Under the pieces are notes generated by a model. The model searched no databases, was not told where the DNA came from, and saw only the letters and a list, made by a program, of their open reading frames with translations. This document shows, piece by piece, positions 5,664 to 14,395 of a stretch of 31,281 nt of DNA. Source of the DNA: an uncultured Oscillospiraceae bacterium. Its GTDB lineage: Bacteria > Bacillota > Clostridia > Oscillospirales > Oscillospiraceae. The position numbers and the translations under genes were made by a program. Within the stretch, counting starts at the first letter, position 1; each line of letters opens with the position of its first letter. The stretch is from the NCBI GenBank assembly GCA_948766235.1, contig CAQCFX010000015.1:1-31281 (forward strand). Direction: 5' to 3'.

Positions 5664-8177
5664 ATGGCTCAGCAGGCACAATTTCAACAGGCCCCTCCCC
5701 CCCGCCGCCGGCGGGACGAGGAGTCTTCCCGCGCCCAGGAGCGCTCCCCCCGCGCCTCCCGGGAGCCGGAGCGCATTTTTCCCGACCCCAAGCTGGGGCT
5801 CACCGCCGCCCAGGCCGCCGAGCTTTTAGAGCAGGGTCTGGGCAACGAGGCGGTGGAGTCCAACGCCAAGTCCACCGCCCAGATCATCCGGGAGAATACC
5901 CTGACGTTTTTCAACCTGGTGTTTGTGGTGCTGGCCGCCCTGCTGGTGCTGGCCGGGGATTTCAAGGACATGATGTTCCTGGGCATCGCCGCCGTCAACT
6001 CTATCATCGGTATCATTCAGCAGCTGCGCTCCCGCTCCACCCTGGAAAAGCTCTCCCTGCTCAGCGAGACCAGGGTGAAGGTGGTGCGGGACGGGCAGCT
6101 GGGCACCGTCCCCCTCCACAAGCTGGTGCGGGAGGACATTGTGGAGCTGGGGGCGGGGGACCAGATCCCCGCCGACGGCCCGGTGATGTCCGGCCAGGTG
6201 ACGGTGAACGAGGCCCTCATCACCGGCGAGGCCGACCCCATCACTAAAGACGTGGGGGACGAGCTGCTCAGCGGCAGCTTCGTGGTATCCGGCAAATGCC
6301 GCGCCCGGCTGGACCGGGTGGGCACGGCCAGCTACGCCTCCCGCCTGTCCCTGGAGGCCAAGGCCGACCAGGGGGTGGGCCGGTCGGAGATGATGAAGTC
6401 GCTGGACAAGCTGATTCGCTTCATCGGCTTCGCCCTCATCCCCATCGGCGCGGCGCTGTTTTATAACGAGCTGATGGTGCAGCAAAACACCTTTGCCGAC
6501 GCTGTTCCCGCCGTGGTGGCCGCCCTCATCGGCATGATTCCCGAGGGGCTGTATCTGCTCACCAGCGTGGCGCTGGCGGTGTCCGTCATGCGCCTTGCTC
6601 AAAAGAAGACCCTGGTCCACGAGATGGCGGCGGTGGAGACCCTGGCCCATGTGGACGTATTGTGCGTGGACAAAACGGGCACCATCACCCAGCCGGAGAT
6701 GTCGGTGCAGGAGGTGGTGCCTCTGGACGAGGACCGCTGTCCTGCCACCAAGGTGGAGGAGATTTTAAACGCCTACTACCGCGCCATTGACGCGGACAAC
6801 GACACCGCCCGGGCCATGGCCCAGCGTTTTGACAAGTCCTCCCTGTGGCAGGTGGAGCGCACGGTGCCCTTTACCTCCGCCAACAAGTGGTCGGCGGTGG
6901 TGTTCCGCGCCTACGGCGCCTATGTGGTAGGCGCGCCGGAGTTTATCATGAAGGCCCGGTACGCCGATTTGCAGCATATGGTCACCCCCTACCAGGAGCA
7001 GGGCTGCCGGGTGCTGCTGCTGGCCAAATGCGCCAACCCGCCCACCATGGAGGGGGGCATTGTGGGCGCGGTGGAGCCCCTGGCCCTGGCGGTCATCACC
7101 AACCCCATCCGGGAGGAGGCCCCCGAGACCTTCCGCTATTTCGCCCAGCAGGGGGTGACGGTTAAGGTCATCTCCGGGGACAACCCCTCCACCGTGTCCG
7201 CCGTGGCCCTCCAGGCGGGCATTGCCGGGGCGGAGCGGTACGTGGACGCCGCCACCCTCAAAGAGCCCACCGACTACGCCAGGGCGGTGCGCAGCTACAA
7301 CGTGTTCGGCCGGGTCACTCCGGACCAAAAGCGCAAGCTGGTGAAGGCGCTGCAAAAGGCGGGGCACACCGTGGCCATGACGGGGGACGGCGTGAACGAC
7401 GTACTCGCCCTGAAGGACGCCGACTGCGGCATCGCCATGGCCTCCGGGTCCGAGGCGGCCTGTCAAGTGGCTCAGGTGGTGCTGCTGGACTCCAACTTTG
7501 CCTCCATGCCCCAGGTGGTCCAGGAGGGGCGGCGGGTCATCAACAACATCCAGCGCTCGGCGGCCCTTTACTTGGTGAAGAACATCATGTCCTTCTTCCT
7601 GTCCCTCATCACCCTGTTCGCCGGCTTCCCCTATCCCTTTATCCCCATCCAGCTCACTCTCATCAGCGCCCTGACCATCGGCGCGCCCTCCTTCGTGCTG
7701 GCGCTGGAGCCCAACCACGAGATTGTCAAGGGCCGGTTCATGACCAACGTGCTTCGCCGCGCCCTGCCCGGCGGGCTGGCCAACGTGGTGCTGATGATTT
7801 TCATCGAGCTGTTTACCGCCGCCTTTGCTTTCGAGCGGGTCACCCTGTCCACGCTGGCCACCGTCATCATGGGCGAGGTGGGCCTGTTGGTGCTGTACTA
7901 TATCTCCAAGCCCCTGGACTGGAAGCGGTGGACCCTTCTGGGCGCCATGTCGGCGGCCTTCGTCGTGGCAGTGCTGGGCTTTGGCGGAATGTTCCAGCTC
8001 ACCCCGCTGGATTTCCAGGCGGGACTTGTCATCGTGGTGTTCCTCATGCTCACCCCCTCGGTAATCTTCGTGTTCGAGCGCGCCTTCGAGTGGGGCAGCG
8101 CCGCCCTCGGGCTGCTTGCCCAGCGGCGCGGCGCGGCGGCGCCCAAGCGGGCTTCCTCCAAACATTCCGGCCGGTGA
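5664..8177 (+). CDS. CtpE-like cation-transporting P-type ATPase, probably Ca2+
   Basis: 837 residues. After a disordered Pro/Arg-rich N-terminus (about 8-40) come the cation-ATPase N-terminal region (LTAAQAAELLEQGLGNEAV), actuator domain with TGEADP, M4 motif IPEGL, phosphorylation motif DKTGTIT (Asp336), nucleotide-binding domain and hinge TGDGVND (573-579), then about six C-terminal helices. The stretch MIPEGLYLLTSVALAV, with a single PEGL before the phosphorylation domain and no heavy-metal CPC motif, matches the CtpE/P2-like group of Actinobacteria and Firmicutes, for which calcium uptake has been reported; the ion here is inferred. AAAAGGAG seven bases upstream supports ATG 5664 over ATG 5643. 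It appears monocistronic between its own promoter and terminator. Confidence 0.88.
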   Translation: MAQQAQFQQAPPPRRRRDEESSRAQERSPRASREPERIFPDPKLGLTAAQAAELLEQGLGNEAVESNAKSTAQIIRENTLTFFNLVFVVLAALLVLAGDFKDMMFLGIAAVNSIIGIIQQLRSRSTLEKLSLLSETRVKVVRDGQLGTVPLHKLVREDIVELGAGDQIPADGPVMSGQVTVNEALITGEADPITKDVGDELLSGSFVVSGKCRARLDRVGTASYASRLSLEAKADQGVGRSEMMKSLDKLIRFIGFALIPIGAALFYNELMVQQNTFADAVPAVVAALIGMIPEGLYLLTSVALAVSVMRLAQKKTLVHEMAAVETLAHVDVLCVDKTGTITQPEMSVQEVVPLDEDRCPATKVEEILNAYYRAIDADNDTARAMAQRFDKSSLWQVERTVPFTSANKWSAVVFRAYGAYVVGAPEFIMKARYADLQHMVTPYQEQGCRVLLLAKCANPPTMEGGIVGAVEPLALAVITNPIREEAPETFRYFAQQGVTVKVISGDNPSTVSAVALQAGIAGAERYVDAATLKEPTDYARAVRSYNVFGRVTPDQKRKLVKALQKAGHTVAMTGDGVNDVLALKDADCGIAMASGSEAACQVAQVVLLDSNFASMPQVVQEGRRVINNIQRSAALYLVKNIMSFFLSLITLFAGFPYPFIPIQLTLISALTIGAPSFVLALEPNHEIVKGRFMTNVLRRALPGGLANVVLMIFIELFTAAFAFERVTLSTLATVIMGEVGLLVLYYISKPLDWKRWTLLGAMSAAFVVAVLGFGGMFQLTPLDFQAGLVIVVFLMLTPSVIFVFERAFEWGSAALGLLAQRRGAAAPKRASSKHSGR

Positions 8178-8184
8178 CCCATGG

Positions 8185-8220
8185 CAGCCGCTTCCAATTC
8201 CCACGGAAGCGGCTGTTTTT
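8185..8220 (+). terminator. Intrinsic terminator after the P-type ATPase
   Basis: An 11-bp perfect stem (CAGCCGCTTCC / GGAAGCGGCTG) with a nine-base loop followed by TTTTT. Confidence 0.92.
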
Positions 8221-8221
8221 G

Positions 8222-8250
8222 TTGCAATTTCAGAAAAGATACTGTATAAT
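8222..8250 (+). promoter_or_regulatory. Strong sigma-A promoter for the methyltransferase/VanZ operon
   Basis: TTGCAA (8222-8227), 17-base spacer, consensus TATAAT (8245-8250), directly after the preceding terminator. Confidence 0.85.
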
Positions 8251-8291
8251 ATTGCGTTGAGCATTTACACTGACGAGAGGGGGCGTACGCC

Positions 8292-9155
8292 GTGTGGCTG
8301 GCGGACCGCTGGACGGATTATGAGCTGCTGGACTGCGGCAGCGGAGAAAAGCTGGAGCGCTGGGGAGACAAGCTGCTGCGCCGGCCCGACCCCCAGGCCA
8401 TCTGGCACACCCCCCGCACCCATAAGGGCTGGCGGCAGCCCGACGCCCGGTATTCCCGCTCCAGCACCGGCGGCGGCCAGTGGGCGGACAAAAGCGTCCC
8501 CCAGCGGTGGCAAATCCACTACAAGGACCTCACCTTTAACGTGGGATTGATGAACTTTAAGCACACCGGCGTGTTCCCCGAGCAGGCCGCCAACTGGGAC
8601 TTCGCCCGGGAGCGTATCCAAAAGGCGGGCCGCCCGGTGAGCGTGCTCAACCTGTTCGCCTACACCGGCGGGGCCACCATCGCCTGCGCGGCGGCGGGGG
8701 CGTCTGTGTGCCACGTGGACGCGGCCCGCGGCATGGTGCAGTGGGCCAAAGAAAACGCCAAGTCCTCTGGATTGGAGGACAAGCCCATCCGCTGGATTGT
8801 GGACGACTGCGCCAAGTTTGTGGAGCGGGAGATTAGGCGCGGCCGGAAATACGACGCCGTCATCATGGACCCTCCCTCCTACGGGCGCGGACCCTCCGGC
8901 GAGGTGTGGAAACTGGAGGAGAACCTGTACCCCTTTGTGGAGCTGGTGGCCGGGGTGCTGTCCGACGACCCCCTGTTTGTCATTTTGAACTCCTACACCA
9001 CGGGACTGTCCCCGTCGGTGCTTACCTATATTCTGCAAACCGTCATCGGCGGGAAATTCGGCGGACACACCGTGTCTGACGAGCTGGGCCTGCCCGTTAC
9101 CGCCACCGGGCTGGCCCTGCCCTGCGGGTCCACCGGGCGGTGGACAAGCCGCTGA
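8292..9155 (+). CDS. Class I SAM-dependent methyltransferase, RlmI/RlmK-like (probable rRNA methyltransferase)
   Basis: 287 residues with a Rossmann methyltransferase core: SAM-binding motif I (LNLFAYTGGATIA), an acidic residue after the second strand (HVDAARGMVQWAKEN) and the catalytic DPPSYGRG motif IV. The DPPSYGRG form and the LFAYTGG motif are typical of the RlmI/RlmK/YccW-type 23S rRNA cytosine-5 group, though the N-terminal PUA domain of RlmI is absent here and the protein starts almost directly at the catalytic part. The exact target base cannot be assigned. GTG 8292 is used, preceded by GAGAGGGGG. One base separates its stop from the VanZ-family start. Confidence 0.82.
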   Translation: MWLADRWTDYELLDCGSGEKLERWGDKLLRRPDPQAIWHTPRTHKGWRQPDARYSRSSTGGGQWADKSVPQRWQIHYKDLTFNVGLMNFKHTGVFPEQAANWDFARERIQKAGRPVSVLNLFAYTGGATIACAAAGASVCHVDAARGMVQWAKENAKSSGLEDKPIRWIVDDCAKFVEREIRRGRKYDAVIMDPPSYGRGPSGEVWKLEENLYPFVELVAGVLSDDPLFVILNSYTTGLSPSVLTYILQTVIGGKFGGHTVSDELGLPVTATGLALPCGSTGRWTSR

Positions 9156-9156
9156 T

Positions 9157-9747
9157 ATGGGAAGAACGCTTCGCTATCTGTTCGCCATGCTCTGTGGCGC
9201 GCTTCCGGCGCTGGCGCTGTTTTTCATCCTTCGCCCCCTGCGCTTGCGCAGATTACGGGAGAAAGACTTGCTCACACGTCCCCTTCGGGAAACGGTTCTG
9301 GCCCTTTTTTGGATGTACTGCGGCGGAGCCGCCCTTCTGGGACTGACGCCCAGGTGGGTTGTCTATTCCCTGGCCGCCCTGCCGCTGGGGACGCCTTGGA
9401 ACGAAGCGGGGCTTCCCGTTTTCGCTCCGGGAAGCGTCAGCTTGGTCCCGTTTCTCACCTTCTCCTATTCCACCTACATTTTGGCCGCGAATGTCATTCT
9501 GTTCATGCCCTTCGGCCTGTTTTCCGCCCTGCTGTGGCGTGGCTTCCACTGGAAGCAAGCCCTGCTCACCGGGGGCTGCATCACGCTTTTTATCGAAACC
9601 TGCCAGCTTTTCATTGGCCGCACCTTTGACATTGATGATTTGATGCTCAACACGCTGGGGGTGTTCTGCGGCTTTCTGCTGGCGCTGGCGGTGCGGCGGC
9701 GGTTCCCCCGGTTTGCCGCTAAGTTATTGGTGGAGCCCACCCTGTAA
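9157..9747 (+). CDS. VanZ-family membrane protein
   Basis: 196 residues with four or five transmembrane helices. The VanZ signature is present: ANVILFMPFG, then IETCQLFIGRTFDIDDLMLNTLG. VanZ from Enterococcus gives low-level teicoplanin resistance; most chromosomal relatives have no proven role and should not be read as resistance genes. The stop of the methyltransferase lies one base upstream and no separate strong ribosome binding site is seen, so translation is probably coupled. Confidence 0.88.
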   Translation: MGRTLRYLFAMLCGALPALALFFILRPLRLRRLREKDLLTRPLRETVLALFWMYCGGAALLGLTPRWVVYSLAALPLGTPWNEAGLPVFAPGSVSLVPFLTFSYSTYILAANVILFMPFGLFSALLWRGFHWKQALLTGGCITLFIETCQLFIGRTFDIDDLMLNTLGVFCGFLLALAVRRRFPRFAAKLLVEPTL

Positions 9748-9830
9748 GCGAAAGACGGTATTAAATCGGAGGCCGGGGAACACCGTTTTCGTGTGTTTTC
9801 CTGTCAACTCACCAACGGAGAGACATTTTC

Positions 9831-10685
9831 ATGAGTAATCCCATTTTGAAAACCGAAACCCTCACCTTCCGCTACACCACCGAGGAGGGCGTGGCCCCCA
9901 CGGTACTGGACGGGGTTTCTCTCACCATCCGACCGGGGGAATTTGTGGCGGTGCTGGGCCACAACGGCTCGGGCAAGTCCACCCTGGCCAAGCACTTCAA
10001 CGCCATCCTCCTCCCCTCCGGGGGCAAGGTGTATGTGGACGGCATAGACACCTGTGACGAGGACCGTCTTCTGGATGTCCGCCGCCAGGTGGGCATGGTG
10101 TTCCAGAACCCGGACAATCAGATTGTGGCCAGCGTGGTGGAGGAGGACGTGGCCTTTGGCCCGGAAAACCTGGGCGTGCCCTCCGCCGAAATCCGGGAGC
10201 GGGTGGACGCGGCTCTGGCCGCTGTCCGCATGACGGAATACGCCCGCCATGCCCCTCATCTCCTGTCCGGCGGCCAGAAGCAGCGGGTGGCCATCGCCGG
10301 AGTGCTGGCCATGCGTCCCCGGTGCATCGTGCTGGACGAGCCCACCGCCATGCTGGACCCCGTGGGCCGCAAAGAGGTGCTGGACACCGTGCGCTGGCTC
10401 AACCGGGAACAAAACATGACCGTGGTGCTTATCACCCACCACATGGACGAGGCCGCCCAGGCCGATAGGCTCATCGTCATGCACGACGGCCACATCGTGG
10501 CGGACGACCGCCCGGAACTGGTATTCCAGAATGTGGACGGCCTGCGCTCCCTGGGGCTGGAGGTGCCGGAGCCGGTGGCCCTGCTGTACGAGCTGCGGCA
10601 GGCCGGGGTGGACGTACCCCTCACCGCGCTGAGCGTGGACGAGTGTGCAGCAGTTTTGAAAAAGCTTCTGAGTTCTGTGCCGTAA
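9831..10685 (+). CDS. ecfA1: Energy-coupling factor transporter ATPase EcfA1
   Basis: 284 residues. Walker A GHNGSGKST (43-51), Q-loop Gln92 (FQNPDNQIV), signature LSGGQ (145-149), Walker B CIVLDEPT (165-172) and switch His203 are all present. FQNPDNQIV and the C-terminal extension (SLGLEVPEPVALLYEL) are characteristic of the A1 ATPase of ECF vitamin transporters. With EcfA2 and EcfT it forms the shared energising module that separate substrate-binding S proteins plug into; no S gene is in this window. In most Firmicutes ecfA2 follows directly, but here two unrelated small genes intervene. The last codons (10650-10685) are noticeably more AT-rich than the body. Confidence 0.95.
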   Translation: MSNPILKTETLTFRYTTEEGVAPTVLDGVSLTIRPGEFVAVLGHNGSGKSTLAKHFNAILLPSGGKVYVDGIDTCDEDRLLDVRRQVGMVFQNPDNQIVASVVEEDVAFGPENLGVPSAEIRERVDAALAAVRMTEYARHAPHLLSGGQKQRVAIAGVLAMRPRCIVLDEPTAMLDPVGRKEVLDTVRWLNREQNMTVVLITHHMDEAAQADRLIVMHDGHIVADDRPELVFQNVDGLRSLGLEVPEPVALLYELRQAGVDVPLTALSVDECAAVLKKLLSSVP

Positions 10686-10699
10686 AGAGGAACGTGCCA

Positions 10700-11014
10700 A
10701 TGGAATGGACTGTGCTGGACCTTTTAGGCGACGCTCGGATTACTTTTGTTGACAAGCGCCCCGACGCACTTGTATATAGGCTTGACTGCGCCAATGCCGA
10801 GCACCTTTCAATCCCCATTCGGGAACTCCGCTTTTTTGACTACTCCATCACACAAGATGCCGATTTGACCGGCTGTACCTGGCACCGGCACAGCCTGACC
10901 GCCGGGCCGGTATTTCAAACCCTTGAATTGACGGCATACGCCCCCGCAACAAGGCGAAAGCCCTCACAGCGGCAAACTGTCTTTCAATTCAAACGCATGG
11001 AAATCATTCCCTAA
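10700..11014 (+). CDS. Hypothetical protein, 104 aa, inserted in the ecf operon
   Basis: A soluble protein with no transmembrane segment or signal, mixed beta/alpha in appearance, with motifs such as LVYRLDCANAEHLSIPIREL. I do not recognise a family. AGAGG upstream supports ATG 10700. It starts 14 bases after ecfA1 and has lower GC and less biased codon use than the ecf genes, suggesting acquisition together with the next gene. Confidence 0.6.
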   Translation: MEWTVLDLLGDARITFVDKRPDALVYRLDCANAEHLSIPIRELRFFDYSITQDADLTGCTWHRHSLTAGPVFQTLELTAYAPATRRKPSQRQTVFQFKRMEIIP

Positions 11015-11066
11015 TAAGGAACTGCCGGCATAGCGCCCCAAATCGAAATTTTAGGAGAAACACACT

Positions 11067-11399
11067 ATGAGAGATATGATTGCATACTGCGGACTGGATT
11101 GTGAAAAATGCGACGCATATCTTGCCACAATCCATAACGACCAAGCCTTACGTGAGAAAACCGCAAAACTATGGGCCAAATTAAATAATGCCCCCATTCT
11201 GCCTGAACATATTAACTGTGAAGGCTGCCGTGTCGATGGGACTAAGACTGTATACTGCGACACTCTTTGCGGTATTCGTCAGTGCGCTCTGAAAAAAGGT
11301 GTGACGACATGCGGCGGCTGCCAAGACCTGAAAAAATGTCAAACTGTTGAAACGATTATTTCAAATAACCCCGACGCTTTAAAAAATCTGGAGCGTTAG
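11067..11399 (+). CDS. DUF3795 cysteine-rich protein, 110 aa
   Basis: The protein starts with the DUF3795 pattern IAYCGLDCEKCDAYLAT and continues with further cysteine pairs (CEGCR, YCDTLCGIRQCA, CGGCQDLKKC). About a dozen cysteines in 110 residues suggest metal or iron-sulfur binding, but the function of this family is unknown. The ribosome binding site is TTAGGAGAAA, ten bases before ATG 11067. Codon use is visibly more AT-rich than the surrounding ecf genes. It lies with the 104-aa ORF between ecfA1 and ecfA2, where no gene is normally found. Confidence 0.85.
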   Translation: MRDMIAYCGLDCEKCDAYLATIHNDQALREKTAKLWAKLNNAPILPEHINCEGCRVDGTKTVYCDTLCGIRQCALKKGVTTCGGCQDLKKCQTVETIISNNPDALKNLER

Positions 11400-11471
11400 C
11401 ATTATAATCGTTGGACATCTTCCAGTTTCGCTTTTTCTTCACACGTTATCTCCATACCAAGGAGTTCATAC

Positions 11472-12362
11472 ATGGCAGCTATCATTGAAACCAAACAACT
11501 CACCCACGTCTACAGCCAGGGCACACCCTTTGAGCACACCGCCCTGGACAGCGTAGACTTTTCCGCCCAGCCCGGGGAGTACCTGGCCGTGATTGGCCGC
11601 ACCGGGTCGGGGAAGTCCACCCTGATCCAGCACCTGAACGGCCTGCTCAAGCCCACCTCCGGCCAGGTGCTTTTTGACGGCGCCGATATCTTTGAGAGCA
11701 AGGAGCGCACCCGGCAGGTCCGGTGCCAGGTGGGGCTGGTGTTCCAGTACCCGGAGTATCAGCTTTTCGAGGAGACGGTGTATCAGGACATCGCCTTCGG
11801 CCCCAAAAACATGGGGCTGGACAAGGACGAGATCGACCGCCGGGTGAAGCAGTCCGCCCGGTTCGTGGGGCTGGAGCCCGGCGTGCTGGAGAAGTCCCCC
11901 TTCGACCTGTCCGGCGGGCAGAAACGCCGGGTGGCTATCGCCGGAGTGATTGCCATGGAGCCCTCCGTGCTGGTGCTGGACGAGCCCACGGCAGGGCTGG
12001 ACCCCTCCGGCTCCGCCCAGATTCTGGAGAACATCCGAACCTACCATGAGGAAAAGAACGCCTGCGTGATTCTGGTGTCCCACTCCATGGAGGAGGTGGC
12101 CCGGGAGGCTCAGCGGCTGGTGGTGATTCACCAGGGAACCATCCCCTTCTCCGGCCCCCCCCAGTCGGTCTTTGCCCACGGGGACGAGCTGGAGGCCATG
12201 GGTCTTGGGGTGCCCGCTATGACGCGGGTATTCGCCCGGCTGCGGTCCATGGGTGTGGACGTGCCCGCCTCGGTGTACACCATTCCCCAGGCGCGGGAGG
12301 CGGTCCTGGCCGCCCTGCACCGGAGGCCCCGAACGCCCTCTGACGAAAGGGGGACAATGTAA
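11472..12362 (+). CDS. ecfA2: Energy-coupling factor transporter ATPase EcfA2
   Basis: 296 residues, the second ATPase of the ECF module. Walker A GRTGSGKST (42-50), Q-loop Gln92 in FQYPEYQLFEETV, signature LSGGQ (146-150), Walker B VLVLDEPT (166-173), switch His204. FQYPEYQLFEETV is diagnostic of the A2 ATPase. Its stop overlaps the start of ecfT (TAATG), so the pair is translationally coupled. GC content returns to the local high level at its start, marking the right edge of the inserted pair. Confidence 0.95.
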   Translation: MAAIIETKQLTHVYSQGTPFEHTALDSVDFSAQPGEYLAVIGRTGSGKSTLIQHLNGLLKPTSGQVLFDGADIFESKERTRQVRCQVGLVFQYPEYQLFEETVYQDIAFGPKNMGLDKDEIDRRVKQSARFVGLEPGVLEKSPFDLSGGQKRRVAIAGVIAMEPSVLVLDEPTAGLDPSGSAQILENIRTYHEEKNACVILVSHSMEEVAREAQRLVVIHQGTIPFSGPPQSVFAHGDELEAMGLGVPAMTRVFARLRSMGVDVPASVYTIPQAREAVLAALHRRPRTPSDERGTM

Positions 12363-13168
12363 TGGCGCTGCGAGATATCACCCTGGGCCAGTACTTCCCC
12401 GGAAGCTCCCCCATCCACCGCCTGGACCCCAGAGCCAAGCTGGTGGCCCTTATCTGCTATATTGTGGCCCTGTTTTTGGGGGAGGGCCTGATGACCTACG
12501 GCGTTTTACTGCTGACCCTGGCCGCCGTGGTGGTCTCATCCACCGTCAGCCTGAAGGCCCTGCTGCGGGGCATGAAGCCGGTGGTGTTCATTTTGGTGTT
12601 CACCGCCGTGCTGAACATCTTCTATACCCCCGGCGAGCCTCTGGTGTCCTTCTGGATCTTCACCATCACCCGGGAGGGCGTTGTCCACGCCGTTTTCATG
12701 GTGGTGCGCATTCTAATGCTCATCTCCTGCACCTTCCTGCTCACCTACACCACCTCTCCCCTGGCCCTCACCGACGGGCTGGAGAGCCTGATGGGGCCGC
12801 TGAAAAAGCTTCACATCCCCGTCCACGAGCTGTCCATGATGATGTCCATCGCCCTGCGTTTCATCCCCACGCTCATTGAGGAGACGGACAAAATCATGTC
12901 CGCCCAGCGGGCCCGCGGCGCAGATTTTGACTCCGGCAGCCTGGTCCAGAAAGCCCGCGCCCTCATTCCCCTGCTGGTGCCGCTGTTCATCTCCGCCTTC
13001 CGGCGGGCGGACGAGCTGGCCACCGCCATGGAGTGCCGCTGCTACCACGGCGGCGAGGGCCGCACCCGGATGAACCAGCTCCACTACCGCCCGTCCGATT
13101 TGGCCTTCATGCTGGGGGCGCTGGCGCTGGCAGTGCTCATCGGCGTGCTGGGACACTGGGGGCTATGA
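12362..13168 (+). CDS. ecfT: Energy-coupling factor transporter transmembrane protein EcfT
   Basis: 268 residues. The family opening (HRLDPRAKLVALICYIV) is followed by several transmembrane helices and the cytoplasmic coupling region with the conserved AQRARGADF motif that contacts the ATPases. The second coupling motif reads AMECRCY instead of the usual A-R-G/C form. EcfT is the scaffold between the ATPase pair and interchangeable S components. Start in TAATG overlap with ecfA2; truA follows 19 bases later. Confidence 0.93.
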   Translation: MALRDITLGQYFPGSSPIHRLDPRAKLVALICYIVALFLGEGLMTYGVLLLTLAAVVVSSTVSLKALLRGMKPVVFILVFTAVLNIFYTPGEPLVSFWIFTITREGVVHAVFMVVRILMLISCTFLLTYTTSPLALTDGLESLMGPLKKLHIPVHELSMMMSIALRFIPTLIEETDKIMSAQRARGADFDSGSLVQKARALIPLLVPLFISAFRRADELATAMECRCYHGGEGRTRMNQLHYRPSDLAFMLGALALAVLIGVLGHWGL

Positions 13169-13187
13169 CGTCACGCTGGAGGTTCTT

Positions 13188-13943
13188 ATGGAACAACGCA
13201 ACATCGCCCTGCGCCTGAGCTACACCGGCACCGCTTACCACGGCTGGCAGGTGCAGAAAAACGCCGTCTCCGTGGCGGAGACGCTGGAAAAGGCCCTGTC
13301 CTCGGTGGTGTGCCACCCTGTAAAGCTCACCGGCGCGGGCCGCACCGACGCGGGCGTCCACGCCCAGGTATACGTGGCCAACTTCCGCACCACCTCGGGC
13401 ATCCCCGTGGAGCGGCTTCCCCTGGCGGTGAACACCCGGCTGCCCGACGACATCTCGGTGTTCAAGGCCACGGTGGTGCCCGATTCCTTCAACGCCATCG
13501 GCTCCTGCCGGAAAAAGGAGTATACCTATCAAATCTATAACTCCCGCATCCGGGACCCCTTCTATGTCAACCGGGTGTGGTTTTACCCCAAGCTCTTGAA
13601 CGAAGCCGTCATGGCACAGGCCGCCGCCCAGTTCGTGGGCACCCATGACTTCGCCGCCGTGCGCAGCGTGGGCACCGAGACCCGCACTACCGTACGCACC
13701 GTCCACTATTTCGAGATTGAGCGCCATGGGACCATCATCCAGTGCCGGGTGTGTGCCGACGGATTTCTCTACAACATGGTCCGGGCCATGGTGGGCACCT
13801 GCATCTACGCCGCTGAGGGCAAGCTGGACCCGGCGGAAATTCCCGCCATTCTGGCTTCCCGCAACCGCACCCTGGCGGGACCCACCGCGCCGCCGGATGG
13901 GCTTTACATGACCAATCTGTGGTATGACGAGGACGTATTATGA
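13188..13943 (+). CDS. truA: tRNA pseudouridine(38-40) synthase TruA
   Basis: 251 residues, normal length. It opens with the family pattern LRLSYTGTAYHGWQVQ, and the catalytic Asp is in GAGRTDAGVHA (Asp54). The second half keeps CRVCADGFLYNMVRAMVGTC. It converts uridines 38-40 in the tRNA anticodon stem-loop to pseudouridine. GGAGG just before ATG 13188. The ecfA1-ecfA2-ecfT-truA order is conserved widely in Firmicutes. The stop overlaps the next start (ATGA). Confidence 0.96.
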   Translation: MEQRNIALRLSYTGTAYHGWQVQKNAVSVAETLEKALSSVVCHPVKLTGAGRTDAGVHAQVYVANFRTTSGIPVERLPLAVNTRLPDDISVFKATVVPDSFNAIGSCRKKEYTYQIYNSRIRDPFYVNRVWFYPKLLNEAVMAQAAAQFVGTHDFAAVRSVGTETRTTVRTVHYFEIERHGTIIQCRVCADGFLYNMVRAMVGTCIYAAEGKLDPAEIPAILASRNRTLAGPTAPPDGLYMTNLWYDEDVL

Positions 13944-14383
13944 ACATTGTGGAAATTAAAACCGATAAAAAGCGCTTCCTTCCTCTGCTCCTGCTGGGAG
14001 ACGAGCAGGAGGACATGATTGACCGATATCTGGACCGCGGGACCATGTACGTTTTGGAGGAGGGCGGCGTTCAGGCGCTGTGTGTCGTCACTGACGAGGG
14101 GGACGGCGCCCTGGAGCTGAAAAACCTGGCGGTAACGCCCGCCCGGCAGCGGCAGGGCTGCGGCCGGCGGCTGGTGGACTTCCTGTGCGAAACCTACGCA
14201 GGGCAGTATCTCCGCCTGCTGGTGGGCACCGGGGATAGTCCACTCACCCTTCCCTTTTACGAGGCCTGCGGCTTTCGCCGCTCCCACGTGGTCCCGAATT
14301 TCTTCACCGACCACTACGACCACCCCATTTTCGAGGACGGAAAGCAGCTGGTGGATATGATTTATTTGGTCAGAGAACTGTAA
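13940..14383 (+). CDS. GNAT-family N-acetyltransferase
   Basis: 147 residues with the acetyl-CoA-binding motif A (LKNLAVTPARQRQGCGRRLVDFL) and the C-terminal motif PFYEACGFRRS. A short N-terminus (NIVEIKTDKKRFLPLLLLGDEQEDMIDRYL) precedes the fold. The substrate is unknown. ATGA overlap with truA puts it in the same transcript. Confidence 0.88.
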   Translation: MNIVEIKTDKKRFLPLLLLGDEQEDMIDRYLDRGTMYVLEEGGVQALCVVTDEGDGALELKNLAVTPARQRQGCGRRLVDFLCETYAGQYLRLLVGTGDSPLTLPFYEACGFRRSHVVPNFFTDHYDHPIFEDGKQLVDMIYLVREL

Positions 14384-14395
14384 AACGGGGGTTCT

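Noticed and set aside
9157..9747. Glycopeptide resistance gene (VanZ)
   Set aside because: Only the VanZ fold family is indicated; no other van genes are nearby and most family members are not resistance determinants.
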